9,113 nucleotides of DNA from Candidatus Micrarchaeia archaeon (GCA_041650355.1 JBAZLI010000038.1:1-9113); one strand, 5' to 3'. Shown: positions 1 to 6,074, counted from the first letter of the stretch. Notes: generated by a model not told the origin, from the letters alone. Made by a program: numbers and translations.

Positions 1-50
1 AGTTCGCGTTCGGCTTTGGATCCTTTCGCGTAGGTGTACATGATTGGCAT
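1..50 (-). CDS. hjc: Holliday junction resolvase Hjc (N-terminal fragment, runs off left edge)
   Basis: Only the first 16 codons and part of the next are present, reading MPIMYTYAKGSKAEREL from the ATG at 50 leftwards. The K-G-S-x-x-E-R-E pattern is the N-terminal signature of archaeal Hjc resolvases, which cut four-way DNA junctions during recombination and fork repair. In that family the Glu of the E-R pair (here E14) belongs to the metal-binding active site. The gene starts 12 bp after the stop of the dehydratase small subunit, on the same strand, so it may be the last gene of that operon or a separately transcribed neighbour behind a T-rich tract. The start could also be the ATG at 41 (M4); neither start has a strong ribosome binding site. 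The fragment is short, so the call rests on one motif and on the gene sitting exactly where a new ORF should begin. Confidence 0.66.
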   Translation of the reverse strand, partial: MPIMYTYAKGSKAERE

Positions 51-56
51 TCTCAG

Positions 57-70
57 GAAAAATTAAAAAA
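57..70 (-). terminator. Candidate T-rich archaeal terminator overlapping the dehydratase small subunit stop
   Basis: Read on the minus strand, positions 70-58 are TTTTTTAATTTTT, spanning the TAA stop of the small subunit gene. Archaeal RNA polymerase can terminate on oligo-T runs without a hairpin, so this tract could end, or partly end, the ubiX-to-dehydratase transcript before the hjc-like gene. No stem-loop was seen. Part of the run is coding sequence, so it may simply be AT-rich stop context. Confidence 0.25.
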
Positions 71-458
71 CGACTGCGCCTTTGTCCGCATCCACTTCGG
101 CTTCCTGCCCGTCCCTGAATGAAGCGAACGGGTCCTTTTCCAGCTTGTCCAGCATCGGGATTTTGGATATTATCGCGCCCACTGCGATTATCGGCTCTGC
201 TTCGGCGTTTATTATCGCTGCCGGAGCTTTGCCGTTCTTCTTGAGCTGGAGAATCACGTAAGAGCCGACAGTGGAGCCTTTTCCGCGCGGGAAAACGAGC
301 ACGGTTCCGGCTATGCACTTCCCCTCGAGCGCATGCCCCTTCTCAATCACTACCCCTGTTTTCGGGTCCACGCCCCCGAGGAAAGAAATGGCGTCCTTGC
401 TGATGAGCACTTTTCCCTTCCCCTTCCCGCGCGCTATAATCCTGCCCTTCACCTGCAT
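63..458 (-). CDS. Phosphomevalonate dehydratase small subunit (aconitase X swivel domain, DUF126)
   Basis: The 131-residue product matches the small, swivelling domain of aconitase X, which many archaea encode as a separate subunit. With the large subunit it is expected to remove water from mevalonate 5-phosphate to give trans-anhydromevalonate 5-phosphate. Visible motifs are S-F-L-G-G-V-D-P-K-T-G at residues 25-35, the IAG-x-V-L-V-F-P stretch at 49-57, and the G-K-G-S-T-V-G-S-Y-V loop at 59-68. The serine of that loop (S62) lies where the family's proposed catalytic serine sits. The length is typical. The ATG at 458 overlaps the large subunit stop by 10 bp and has a GGTGA ribosome binding site at 465-469, six bases upstream, so the two subunits are probably translationally coupled. 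AcnX members also include hydroxyproline dehydratases; the UbiD/UbiX/IPK neighbours favour the isoprenoid role. Confidence 0.88.
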   Translation of the reverse strand: MQVKGRIIARGKGKGKVLISKDAISFLGGVDPKTGVVIEKGHALEGKCIAGTVLVFPRGKGSTVGSYVILQLKKNGKAPAAIINAEAEPIIAVGAIISKIPMLDKLEKDPFASFRDGQEAEVDADKGAVVF

Positions 459-1621
459 ATGATGTCACCCACGTCGCCGAAAACCACTTTCTGCTTGCAC
501 AGGCTCGAGAGGTATTTCGCGGCCTTCCCTGAATTGCATCCGGTAACTTTGTAACCCATCTGCTCCAACGGACATACGACCATGCACGTGTCCGCAACCA
601 CGGTTCCGCCTGCTTCCTCGATTGTTTTGGTGTATCCTGATTTGTCGGCAAGCGCCTTTGTCTGCCCTGCTGTGCACACCCACAAGTCGCAGCCCAGCTT
701 TTTCCCCTTCACAAGCCCCGCAACCTCTTTTATCTCGTTTATCGAAGCGTGCGGGCAGCCTATCGTAATCAGGTCTGGTTTTTCGTTTGAATTGAGCTTT
801 TCCTTAGTTTCTTTAAGCTCTTTTTCCGTGAATTCCAGCTTTTCCGGCTTTTCCGAGACCACGAACTCCGGCGTCGCACCCTTCGCGTAAAAAAGGGCGA
901 CAGAGCCCGAAGCAGCCATTGCCGCGCCCAGTGCCTTGAGCCTGTCTTCCCCCGGGTTTCTCATCCCGGTGAAGGAAGGATTGCGATTCTTCACTATTTC
1001 GCCAACATAATAGCCCATCGCGCCGAAATCGGCATTGGTTTTCAGCTCCACTCGGACATCAACGGCAAAATCAGAAACCCGGTTCTGGTCCAGGTGATAG
1101 CCGTATTCAGGGGTTACGCCGCATATAGCAGCTGCAAGGGCGCTTGGGCCCCCTTCCCTGTTCGTGCGCGCGCCGAGCACAGAGTTTGAAAATGCGACTG
1201 CCGAGCTTTCGGACCATGCGATGTGTTCGCCTTTCTTCGGCCTCAGGCCGATGAGGTAAGGGGTGCAGGTGCAGCTCATGGTTATCCCCATCGCCGAGTA
1301 GGCGTTGAGCACCTCAATCTGCTTTTTAGCGAAATCCTCCGGGACTTTCATCTTCTTCCACTGGGTCCTGTCCATCCCGGCCGGATTCAGCAGCGACGGG
1401 ATTCGTACCTTCGCGCCGTTGCGGGCCATTTCCTGCAGATATTCAAGGCCGGCATCGCCAATGGTTTTGTAGGAAACTCCTGCAATCTGAGCCGAACTCA
1501 CGGAAATCATCTTTTCCGCGCCGTAGATTTTTCCGAGCGCGACCAGTATTTCCATGGACTGGCGCGCCGCCTCGCCCGTTTCCCCTTCATATGTCATCTG
1601 TTCCTGCTTTGAAAGAAGCAT
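449..1621 (-). CDS. Phosphomevalonate dehydratase large subunit (aconitase X catalytic domain)
   Basis: This 390-residue protein is the iron-sulfur subunit of an aconitase X-type dehydratase, inferred to convert mevalonate 5-phosphate to trans-anhydromevalonate 5-phosphate. Family features are the N-terminal E-G-E-T-G-E-A-A (12-19) and A-M-G-I-T-M-S-C-T-C-T-P-Y (110-121), then G-A-R-T-N-R-E-G-G-P-S (150-160). Cysteines at 117, 119, 289, 346, 350 and 362 are candidates for holding a [4Fe-4S] cluster; which three do so was not determined. An in-frame GTG/ATG-type extension reaches 1681, but it would overlap the upstream decarboxylase gene and lacks family resemblance. The ATG at 1621 has a GGTGG ribosome binding site just upstream and matches the usual M-x-L-(T/S)-x-x-E start. 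It lies 26 bp after the UbiD-like gene and overlaps the small subunit by 10 bp. Confidence 0.9.
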   Translation of the reverse strand: MLLSKQEQMTYEGETGEAARQSMEILVALGKIYGAEKMISVSSAQIAGVSYKTIGDAGLEYLQEMARNGAKVRIPSLLNPAGMDRTQWKKMKVPEDFAKKQIEVLNAYSAMGITMSCTCTPYLIGLRPKKGEHIAWSESSAVAFSNSVLGARTNREGGPSALAAAICGVTPEYGYHLDQNRVSDFAVDVRVELKTNADFGAMGYYVGEIVKNRNPSFTGMRNPGEDRLKALGAAMAASGSVALFYAKGATPEFVVSEKPEKLEFTEKELKETKEKLNSNEKPDLITIGCPHASINEIKEVAGLVKGKKLGCDLWVCTAGQTKALADKSGYTKTIEEAGGTVVADTCMVVCPLEQMGYKVTGCNSGKAAKYLSSLCKQKVVFGDVGDIICR

Positions 1622-1624
1622 ATG

Positions 1625-1630
1625 CCCACC
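1625..1630 (-). promoter_or_regulatory. Ribosome binding site choosing the dehydratase large subunit start
   Basis: The minus strand reads GGTGGG at 1630-1625, three to four bases before the ATG at 1621. It sits in the 26 bp gap after the stop of the UbiD-like gene (TAG at 1650-1648). It supports starting the large subunit at 1621 rather than at the upstream in-frame start at 1681. Confidence 0.65.
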
Positions 1631-1647
1631 AAGTGTATCAAATGTAT

Positions 1648-2946
1648 CTAAAGGTATTTCTTCACGTCCACTTCCATCCATTTCGCTTTGTCGAAATTCT
1701 TCCCGTGGACAAACAATGGTTTCGTCGCGTCAATTCCCATTTTGGTTGTTGCGTAGGTGTGCGGGTCTGCTGAAGGGTCCAGAGAAGAGCCTTTCTCGTT
1801 CTGCTTTATCACAAGGCTCTTGTTAGCCTGCATCCTTGTCGCTATCGCCCATTCCACGGAATCCGGGCTGTAAATGTCTATATCATCATCAACCACTACC
1901 ACGTGCTTGAGCGATTTGTGGCCCCTGAACGCGGCTTCGAGCGCCTTTTTCCCGTCATCCTCGTTCATTTTCCTTATCGCAACGACCGCGTGGAGCCAAG
2001 AGCATCCTCCGGGAGTTATGTTCACCCCTTTGCACTCGCACACTTTATTCACCTCGTTGAATATCGTGGGCTCCCTGGGCATGCCCATGAGTATCTTGTG
2101 CTCGAGCGCCCCTGGAAGCAATGCGTGAAATATGGGGTGCTTCCTGTGGTGCACTTTTGTAATCTTCATCACTCTCTGCTTCCTCACTATGTCGTAGGTT
2201 TCGGTAAGGTCTATGAACGGCCCTTCATCCACCATTTCAGAAGTGATTTTGCCTTCGAATGCGAATTCCGCATCCGCAGGAACTTCTATCCCATTCCCTA
2301 ATTTCACTGTTTTCAAGGGCATAAGGGAATTCGCAATCTCAAGCTCGTCTTTCCCCAATTCGATAGAGGTTGCGCCTGCAAGGAGAACGTTTATGGGCGC
2401 GCCCACAACGAAGGCAACATCCAGCTCGCCTCCAGCCCTTTTTATGAATTCGTCCAGGTGCCTGGGAAGAATACGCACCACCACTTTATCCTTTCCAATT
2501 ACCATCATCCTGTGGAATGAGCAGTTCCTTCCGAGCTCCTTATTCTGTGCAATGACGACCGCAGAAGCGAAATACGGGCCCCCGTCCTTTTCCGCGTGGA
2601 AAGGGATTGGGAATTTGGACAAATCAACCTCCTTTTCTGTGATTTCAAGGACCGGGCCGCTCTGCGCGAGTTCGGGCTTGCTCGGGTTGTTTATCGCCCA
2701 GCTGAGTTTATGGGTTATTTCCTCGTTTCCAATTTCCAGGTATTCGCCAATCAATTCCCTAGTCGAGAAAATGTTTCCAACCACCCTTGCATCCGGGTTT
2801 TCCTTCACTGAATCGGTATATACAGGTTTCCCGTCCAGGGCCTTGAGCACGCCTGCAAGCTCCAGATGCTTTGAAACCGGCTGGGTCAGTTCTACAAGCT
2901 TGCCCTGTGCCCGCAAATGCTCCACGAAATCCCTGAAAGAAGTCAT
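1648..2946 (-). CDS. UbiD-family decarboxylase, probable trans-anhydromevalonate 5-phosphate decarboxylase
   Basis: The 432-residue protein is a UbiD-type decarboxylase that needs prenylated FMN. Next to the AcnX subunits, UbiX and isopentenyl phosphate kinase, its likely substrate is trans-anhydromevalonate 5-phosphate, giving isopentenyl phosphate and CO2. Family landmarks are the N-terminal S-F-R-D-F-V-x-x-L (3-11), the cofactor-binding N-C-S-F-H-R (141-146), E-G-P-F-I-D (241-246), and the C-terminal V-V-V-D-D-D-I-D-I-Y (350-359). R146, E241 and D246 occupy the positions of the Arg-Glu-Glu catalytic network of fungal Fdc1; the third is Asp here, as I recall for bacterial UbiD too. The GTG at 2955 is in frame but lies inside the AGGTGG ribosome binding site, so the ATG at 2946 is preferred. 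It shares ATGA with the ubiX stop, indicating coupled translation of the enzyme and its cofactor supplier. Confidence 0.88.
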   Translation of the reverse strand: MTSFRDFVEHLRAQGKLVELTQPVSKHLELAGVLKALDGKPVYTDSVKENPDARVVGNIFSTRELIGEYLEIGNEEITHKLSWAINNPSKPELAQSGPVLEITEKEVDLSKFPIPFHAEKDGGPYFASAVVIAQNKELGRNCSFHRMMVIGKDKVVVRILPRHLDEFIKRAGGELDVAFVVGAPINVLLAGATSIELGKDELEIANSLMPLKTVKLGNGIEVPADAEFAFEGKITSEMVDEGPFIDLTETYDIVRKQRVMKITKVHHRKHPIFHALLPGALEHKILMGMPREPTIFNEVNKVCECKGVNITPGGCSWLHAVVAIRKMNEDDGKKALEAAFRGHKSLKHVVVVDDDIDIYSPDSVEWAIATRMQANKSLVIKQNEKGSSLDPSADPHTYATTKMGIDATKPLFVHGKNFDKAKWMEVDVKKYL

Positions 2947-3476
2947 TGTTTCCACCTTTTTCCTATCTTGTGCTTCAATCCCAATTGGTCAAGCACCCTT
3001 GCAACTATGAAATCCACCATATCCTCTATTGTTTTCGGCTTCCCGTAGAAGCCAGGGGATGCTGGAAGCACAATTCCGCCTGCAAGAGTTACGGTTTCCA
3101 TATTCTTTATCGTGATTAGTGAATAGGGAGTTTCCCTTACTACCAAAATGAGCTTTTTCCTTTCCTTCAGGGCCACTTCAGCCGCCCTTGTTGTGAGCGA
3201 ATTTCCCACCCCGTTCGCAATCTCCCCCAAAGTTTTCAATGAGCACGGGACTACCACGAGCGCATCCGGGGGATTGGAGCCTGATGCATAAGGGGACGAG
3301 AAATCAAATTCCCCGTAATCCGCTTTAGGGAGTTCAATTCCTTCTGCTTCAGCCACTTTTTTGGCGCCCGAGCTGATTACGGCCTTGCAATCCGCCTCCA
3401 TGCTCCTAAGCACAGAGACTAGGCGTGAGCCGTACTGAAGCCCTGAAGCTCCGGTTATGGCAACGAGAATTCGCAT
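2943..3476 (-). CDS. ubiX: UbiX-family flavin prenyltransferase
   Basis: The 177-residue product makes prenylated FMN from reduced FMN and a dimethylallyl phosphate, the cofactor of UbiD-type decarboxylases. Clear UbiX motifs are the flavin loop T-G-A-S-G (8-12), A-S-G-S (64-67), V-P-C-S-L-K-T-L (76-83), R-A-A-E-V-A-L-K-E-R (97-106), R-E-T-P-Y-S (114-119), N-M (125-126) and P-G-F-Y (141-144). The length is that of the family. The ATG at 3476 gives the canonical M-R-I-L-V-A-I-T-G start; an in-frame TTG at 3494 would add six unlike residues and overlaps a GGTGA site. The gene heads the minus-strand operon and overlaps the decarboxylase by 4 bp. Its own substrate derives from the pathway that its partner feeds, so the pathway supplies part of its own cofactor. 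Confidence 0.93.
   Translation of the reverse strand: MRILVAITGASGLQYGSRLVSVLRSMEADCKAVISSGAKKVAEAEGIELPKADYGEFDFSSPYASGSNPPDALVVVPCSLKTLGEIANGVGNSLTTRAAEVALKERKKLILVVRETPYSLITIKNMETVTLAGGIVLPASPGFYGKPKTIEDMVDFIVARVLDQLGLKHKIGKRWKQ
2952..2957 (-). promoter_or_regulatory. Ribosome binding site for the UbiD-like decarboxylase
   Basis: The minus strand has AGGTGG at 2957-2952, five bases before the ATG at 2946. The alternative GTG start codon at 2955-2953 is part of this element, which argues strongly for the ATG. The site lies within the last codons of ubiX. Confidence 0.7.
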
Positions 3477-3487
3477 GTATTTTAGAT

Positions 3488-3492
3488 TCACC
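3488..3492 (-). promoter_or_regulatory. Candidate ribosome binding site for ubiX
   Basis: The minus strand reads GGTGA at 3492-3488, 11 bases before the ATG at 3476. The spacing is a little long but usable. It overlaps the alternative TTG start at 3494-3492, making that start unlikely. Confidence 0.45.
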
Positions 3493-3496
3493 AATG

Positions 3497-3508
3497 CTTA
3501 TTTTAAAC
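3497..3508. promoter_or_regulatory. Candidate shared TATA element between ubiX and isopentenyl phosphate kinase
   Basis: The 53 bp between the divergent starts contains CTTATTTTAAAC, which is AT-rich and nearly self-complementary at TTTTAAA. On the plus strand its centre is about 27 bases from the ATG at 3530, predicting an almost leaderless kinase transcript. On the minus strand it lies a similar distance from the ubiX ATG at 3476, though a leader long enough to include GGTGA would need a box further upstream. It could serve one or both directions; only position and composition support it. Confidence 0.35.
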
Positions 3509-3529
3509 CCTTTCCGGCAACATAGAATC

Positions 3530-4288
3530 ATGAAGATACTCAAAATAGGCGGGAGCTTCATAACCAGGAAATCCGGATATAAGGAAGCCGACATTGAGAA
3601 CCTGCAGAAAACGGCAAAGGCAATTGCATCCATGTGGAAAAGAGGGGTGCGGGATTTCGTGCTCGTGCATGGCGCAGGCTCCTACGGGCACGCGCTCGTG
3701 CTCAAATACGGAATAGACAACGAGGTCAGGACAGAGGAGCAGAAGCGCGGCTACGCGGACACGCATGCGGCCTGCAACGAACTTTCCATGCTGGTTGTGC
3801 AGGCGCTTATAAACGAAGGGATTCCTGCAGTATCCATTTCTCCAGCTACCATAGTGGAGCAGAATAACAAGCGCATTTCAAAATTCAACGAAGCTATTGT
3901 GCATGAATATTTGAAAAACGGCTTTTTGCCCGTGCTGTACGGGGATATGGTGCCGGATAGCGTCCTCGGGGGCTCGGTATGCTCTGGCGACCAGGTTGTG
4001 GCTTATTTGGCGAAGGAAGCTGAACTCGTGGTGCTCGCAACGAACGTGGACGGGGTTCTTGACGATTCAGGAAGGCTGATTGAGAAGATAACCTCCTCCA
4101 ATTTCAGCGAGGTAGCGAAACACCTGAAAAAAACCGAAAACGATGTCACCGGCGGGATGGAGGGAAAATTAAGGGAATTGCTCTCGCTCCGGGCGCCTTC
4201 CTACATAGTGAACGCCGCCTACCCGGAGAGGGTGGAGGCGCTCATGCTCGGAAAGAAAGCGGTTTGCACCGAAGTGAGGAAAAATTAG
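3530..4288 (+). CDS. Isopentenyl phosphate kinase
   Basis: The 252-residue protein is an amino acid kinase-fold enzyme that phosphorylates isopentenyl phosphate with ATP to isopentenyl diphosphate, the last step of the archaeal mevalonate variants. It shows the N-terminal L-K-I-G-G-S (4-9), H-G-A-G-S-Y-G-H (47-54) with the histidine region expected to bind substrate phosphate, V-L-Y-G-D (135-139), S-G-D-Q-V-V-A-Y-L-A (152-161), T-N-V-D-G-V (171-176) and D-V-T-G-G-M-E-G-K-L (205-214). In-frame upstream ATGs, including one at 3494, add residues unlike the family, so M-K-I-L-K-I-G-G-S at 3530 is chosen; no clear ribosome binding site precedes it, consistent with a leaderless message. It is divergent from ubiX and its stop codon interlocks with that of the convergent decarboxylase (4 bp overlap). 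Confidence 0.93.
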   Translation: MKILKIGGSFITRKSGYKEADIENLQKTAKAIASMWKRGVRDFVLVHGAGSYGHALVLKYGIDNEVRTEEQKRGYADTHAACNELSMLVVQALINEGIPAVSISPATIVEQNNKRISKFNEAIVHEYLKNGFLPVLYGDMVPDSVLGGSVCSGDQVVAYLAKEAELVVLATNVDGVLDDSGRLIEKITSSNFSEVAKHLKKTENDVTGGMEGKLRELLSLRAPSYIVNAAYPERVEALMLGKKAVCTEVRKN

Positions 4289-5286
4289 AACAAGTGCTCT
4301 TCCGAAAATTTAATGCCTTCCCCGATTTTGCATTCCATTATTTTCATCACTCCGGGAAGCTCCGAGAGCATGCGCTTAATCCCTTCAGCGTATTTGGCGG
4401 TCGTGTAAACGTGCGCGTTCGGGCCTGCGTCAAATGTGTACGCAGCAGCGTATTTTCCCTGGGATTGGTTGAACGCGAGCACTTCGCGCATGATTCTGAA
4501 GGACGTTTCGTTCAAATACACTACCGGAGGCCAGCTGTCCAGCATGGCTGCGTGCATGCTGTCGCTCTCCCGCATTATTATCGGGACCATCGTTTCAAAA
4601 TCCCTTTTCCTTACTGCATTCCGCATTTCCGCGAGCCTTTTTCCAACGGATTTCAAACGTGCGGAGTAGAAGGAGGATGTTTTGCTCGTTACCGCCATCG
4701 CGGCAGAAGAGCCGATGTGCTTTTCCTCCATGCTGGATATTGCTATTATGTTGCGCAAATCCCTCCATTTCCCAGGAGGTGAAATCTGCTCTGCATAGCA
4801 GTCGCTTCCGTCCTTCTTTTTCCCTGCATGCCATTCCACGCATCCGCCGAAGACCGAGCGGGAAGCAGAGCCTGAGCCCAGCCTTGCGAGCATTGAAAGC
4901 TCTTTTTCATTTAGGTTAAGGCCTGCGGCCTTGGACGATGCGGCTGCAAGGGCCGCGAACCCCGATGCAGAGGACGCGAGGCCTGCTGATTTGGGGAACG
5001 TGTTCTGGGAAACCACCTTCGCTTTGGTCTTTATTCCGGTTTTTGCCCGCACCAAACCCAGGAAAGATACCACGCGGGAGTATTCTTTTTCCGTTGCCTT
5101 CCTCCCGTCAAGGCAAACATCATCTGAAACGAGCCCGTTCGCGAATTCAACCGTAGTTTTTGTGCTCAGCTGTTCGTCCATGGTGAAGGAAATTGAGCTG
5201 TTGGCCGGGAGCACGAGCTGGTCATCTCTCCTGCCCCAGTATTTTATGAGCGCTATGTTGGAATTAGCCAATGCAGTAACTTTCAT
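4285..5286 (-). CDS. GHMP-family mevalonate (di)phosphate decarboxylase
   Basis: The 333-residue protein closely follows diphosphomevalonate decarboxylase: S-N-I-A-L-I-K-Y-W-G-R-R-D (9-21), L-P-A-N-S-S-I-S (26-33), the ATP loop F-P-K-S-A-G-L-A-S-S-A-S-G-F (97-110), G-S-G-S-A-S-R-S (137-144), P-P-V-V-Y-L-N (253-259) and Y-T-F-D-A-G-P-N-A (283-291). The catalytic residues of true decarboxylases are present as K15, R143 and D286, which separates it from mevalonate 3-kinases that lost the Lys/Asp pair. Whether it takes mevalonate 5-diphosphate (giving isopentenyl diphosphate) or mevalonate 5-phosphate (giving isopentenyl phosphate, as in haloarchaea and Roseiflexus) cannot be told; no phosphomevalonate kinase is in the window. 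The ATG at 5286 fits the family start, a GGGGTG lies just upstream, and the TATA box at 5318-5326 predicts a start of transcription beyond the ATG at 5301. Confidence 0.87.
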   Translation of the reverse strand: MKVTALANSNIALIKYWGRRDDQLVLPANSSISFTMDEQLSTKTTVEFANGLVSDDVCLDGRKATEKEYSRVVSFLGLVRAKTGIKTKAKVVSQNTFPKSAGLASSASGFAALAAASSKAAGLNLNEKELSMLARLGSGSASRSVFGGCVEWHAGKKKDGSDCYAEQISPPGKWRDLRNIIAISSMEEKHIGSSAAMAVTSKTSSFYSARLKSVGKRLAEMRNAVRKRDFETMVPIIMRESDSMHAAMLDSWPPVVYLNETSFRIMREVLAFNQSQGKYAAAYTFDAGPNAHVYTTAKYAEGIKRMLSELPGVMKIMECKIGEGIKFSEEHLF

Positions 5287-5317
5287 TTGCACCCCGCTCA
5301 TCCTATGCCCGAATAAG

Positions 5318-5326
5318 AATATAAAG
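5318..5326 (-). promoter_or_regulatory. TATA box for the GHMP decarboxylase gene
   Basis: The minus strand reads CTTTATATT at 5326-5318, a close match to the archaeal TATA consensus. With the usual spacing of about 25 bases, transcription would begin near 5297, about ten bases before the ATG at 5286. The stretch 5287-5411, between this gene and the divergent endonuclease III gene, holds no other coding signal; no equally good box was seen for the plus strand. Confidence 0.55.
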
Positions 5327-5402
5327 ATGCCCTGAGAAAGAGGGTTGCTGATTGTGCGGGGCATTTCGATTTCTGAAACGATGAATGCCGAGTAATCAAC
5401 AT

Positions 5403-5408
5403 GGGAGG
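5403..5408 (+). promoter_or_regulatory. Ribosome binding site for endonuclease III
   Basis: GGGAGG lies three bases before the ATG at 5412. It favours that start over the in-frame ATG at 5385, which has no such element and adds nine residues without family resemblance. The spacing is short. Confidence 0.5.
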
Positions 5409-5411
5409 ATT

Positions 5412-6074
5412 ATGGGTAGGGCTGGCTGGGTAAACCGTGCAGTGCTGGGAATGATTGTGCGCGAAGCGAAAAGGAATGGCGCGCCAGTTCTCAAAATAGG
5501 CGATTTCACCAAAGGGGACAAATTCAAATCGCTGGTTTTCACCATTCTTTCCGCCCGCACCAAGGATGAAACCACGCTCAAGGCGTGCGAAAAGCTGTTC
5601 TCAAGGGTAAGGGGCCCGTGGGAGCTAGCAGGAATGAAGAGGGGGAACGTCGCTAAACTTATTTACGGAGTCGGATTTTACAGGCAGAAAGCAGGCTATC
5701 TTATAGAGATGGCGAACCAGCTTGTGTATGATTTTGACGCCAAAGTGCCATCTGATTTTGAGAAACTGATGAAGCTCCCGGGAGTAGGGAGGAAGACCGC
5801 GAATGTGGTGCTTGCGCACGCGTTCGGGAAGGACGCGATAGGGGTGGACGTGCATGTGCACAGGATTTCAAACAGGCTTGGGATCGTGAAGACAAAAAAG
5901 CCTGAAAAAACCGAGGAAAAGCTCAAACTAGTTGTTCCGAAAAGGCTCTGGAAGCACCTGAATATCGTGCTTGTGGCGCATGGCCAGACCACTTGCCTGC
6001 CGAAAGTGCCGCTCTGCAGCAGGTGCGTAATAAGGAGATATTGCAAACAGGTGGGAGTGAAAAAATCCGCCTAA
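5412..6074 (+). CDS. nth: Endonuclease III (DNA glycosylase/AP lyase)
   Basis: The 220-residue protein is an HhH-GPD base excision repair enzyme that removes oxidised pyrimidines and nicks the abasic site. It has the alpha-helical core with I-L-S-A-R-T-K-D (45-52, matching the Q/R-T-x-D family motif), the helix-hairpin-helix L-P-G-V-G-R-K-T-A (122-130) carrying the catalytic lysine K128, and V-D-V-H-V-H-R (145-151) with the essential aspartate D146. A C-terminal Cys-x6-Cys-x2-Cys-x5-Cys set (C195, C202, C205, C211) would bind a [4Fe-4S] cluster. The start at 5412 is chosen for its ribosome binding site; 5385 is possible. The gene is divergent from the GHMP decarboxylase and interlocks stop codons with the convergent Lrp-type regulator. 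It has no evident link to isoprenoid synthesis. Confidence 0.93.
   Translation: MGRAGWVNRAVLGMIVREAKRNGAPVLKIGDFTKGDKFKSLVFTILSARTKDETTLKACEKLFSRVRGPWELAGMKRGNVAKLIYGVGFYRQKAGYLIEMANQLVYDFDAKVPSDFEKLMKLPGVGRKTANVVLAHAFGKDAIGVDVHVHRISNRLGIVKTKKPEKTEEKLKLVVPKRLWKHLNIVLVAHGQTTCLPKVPLCSRCVIRRYCKQVGVKKSA

Noticed and set aside
63..1621. cis-3-hydroxyproline dehydratase as identity of the aconitase X subunits
   Set aside because: Both belong to the same superfamily, but no proline-metabolism gene is nearby, while UbiD-like, UbiX, IPK and mevalonate kinase are; the split L/S form is also usual for archaeal phosphomevalonate dehydratase.
1622..1681. Upstream start for the dehydratase large subunit at 1681
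   Set aside because: It would overlap the decarboxylase by about 34 bp, adds 20 residues with no family resemblance, and leaves the GGTGG site at 1630-1626 unexplained.
2213..3010. Plus-strand open frame of 265 codons opposite the UbiD-like decarboxylase and ubiX
   Set aside because: The translation is low-complexity Ser/Thr/Pro/Phe typical of a reverse shadow, and the opposing strand encodes clear UbiD motifs throughout.
4285..5286. Mevalonate 3-kinase (Thermoplasma-type) as identity of the GHMP protein
   Set aside because: The Lys and Asp needed for decarboxylation (K15, D286) and R143 are present, whereas mevalonate 3-kinases have lost the Lys/Asp pair.
5287..5364. N-terminal extension of the GHMP decarboxylase up to 5364
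   Set aside because: It would read through the TATA box at 5318-5326 and adds a hydrophobic stretch absent from the family; the ATG at 5286 gives the canonical start.
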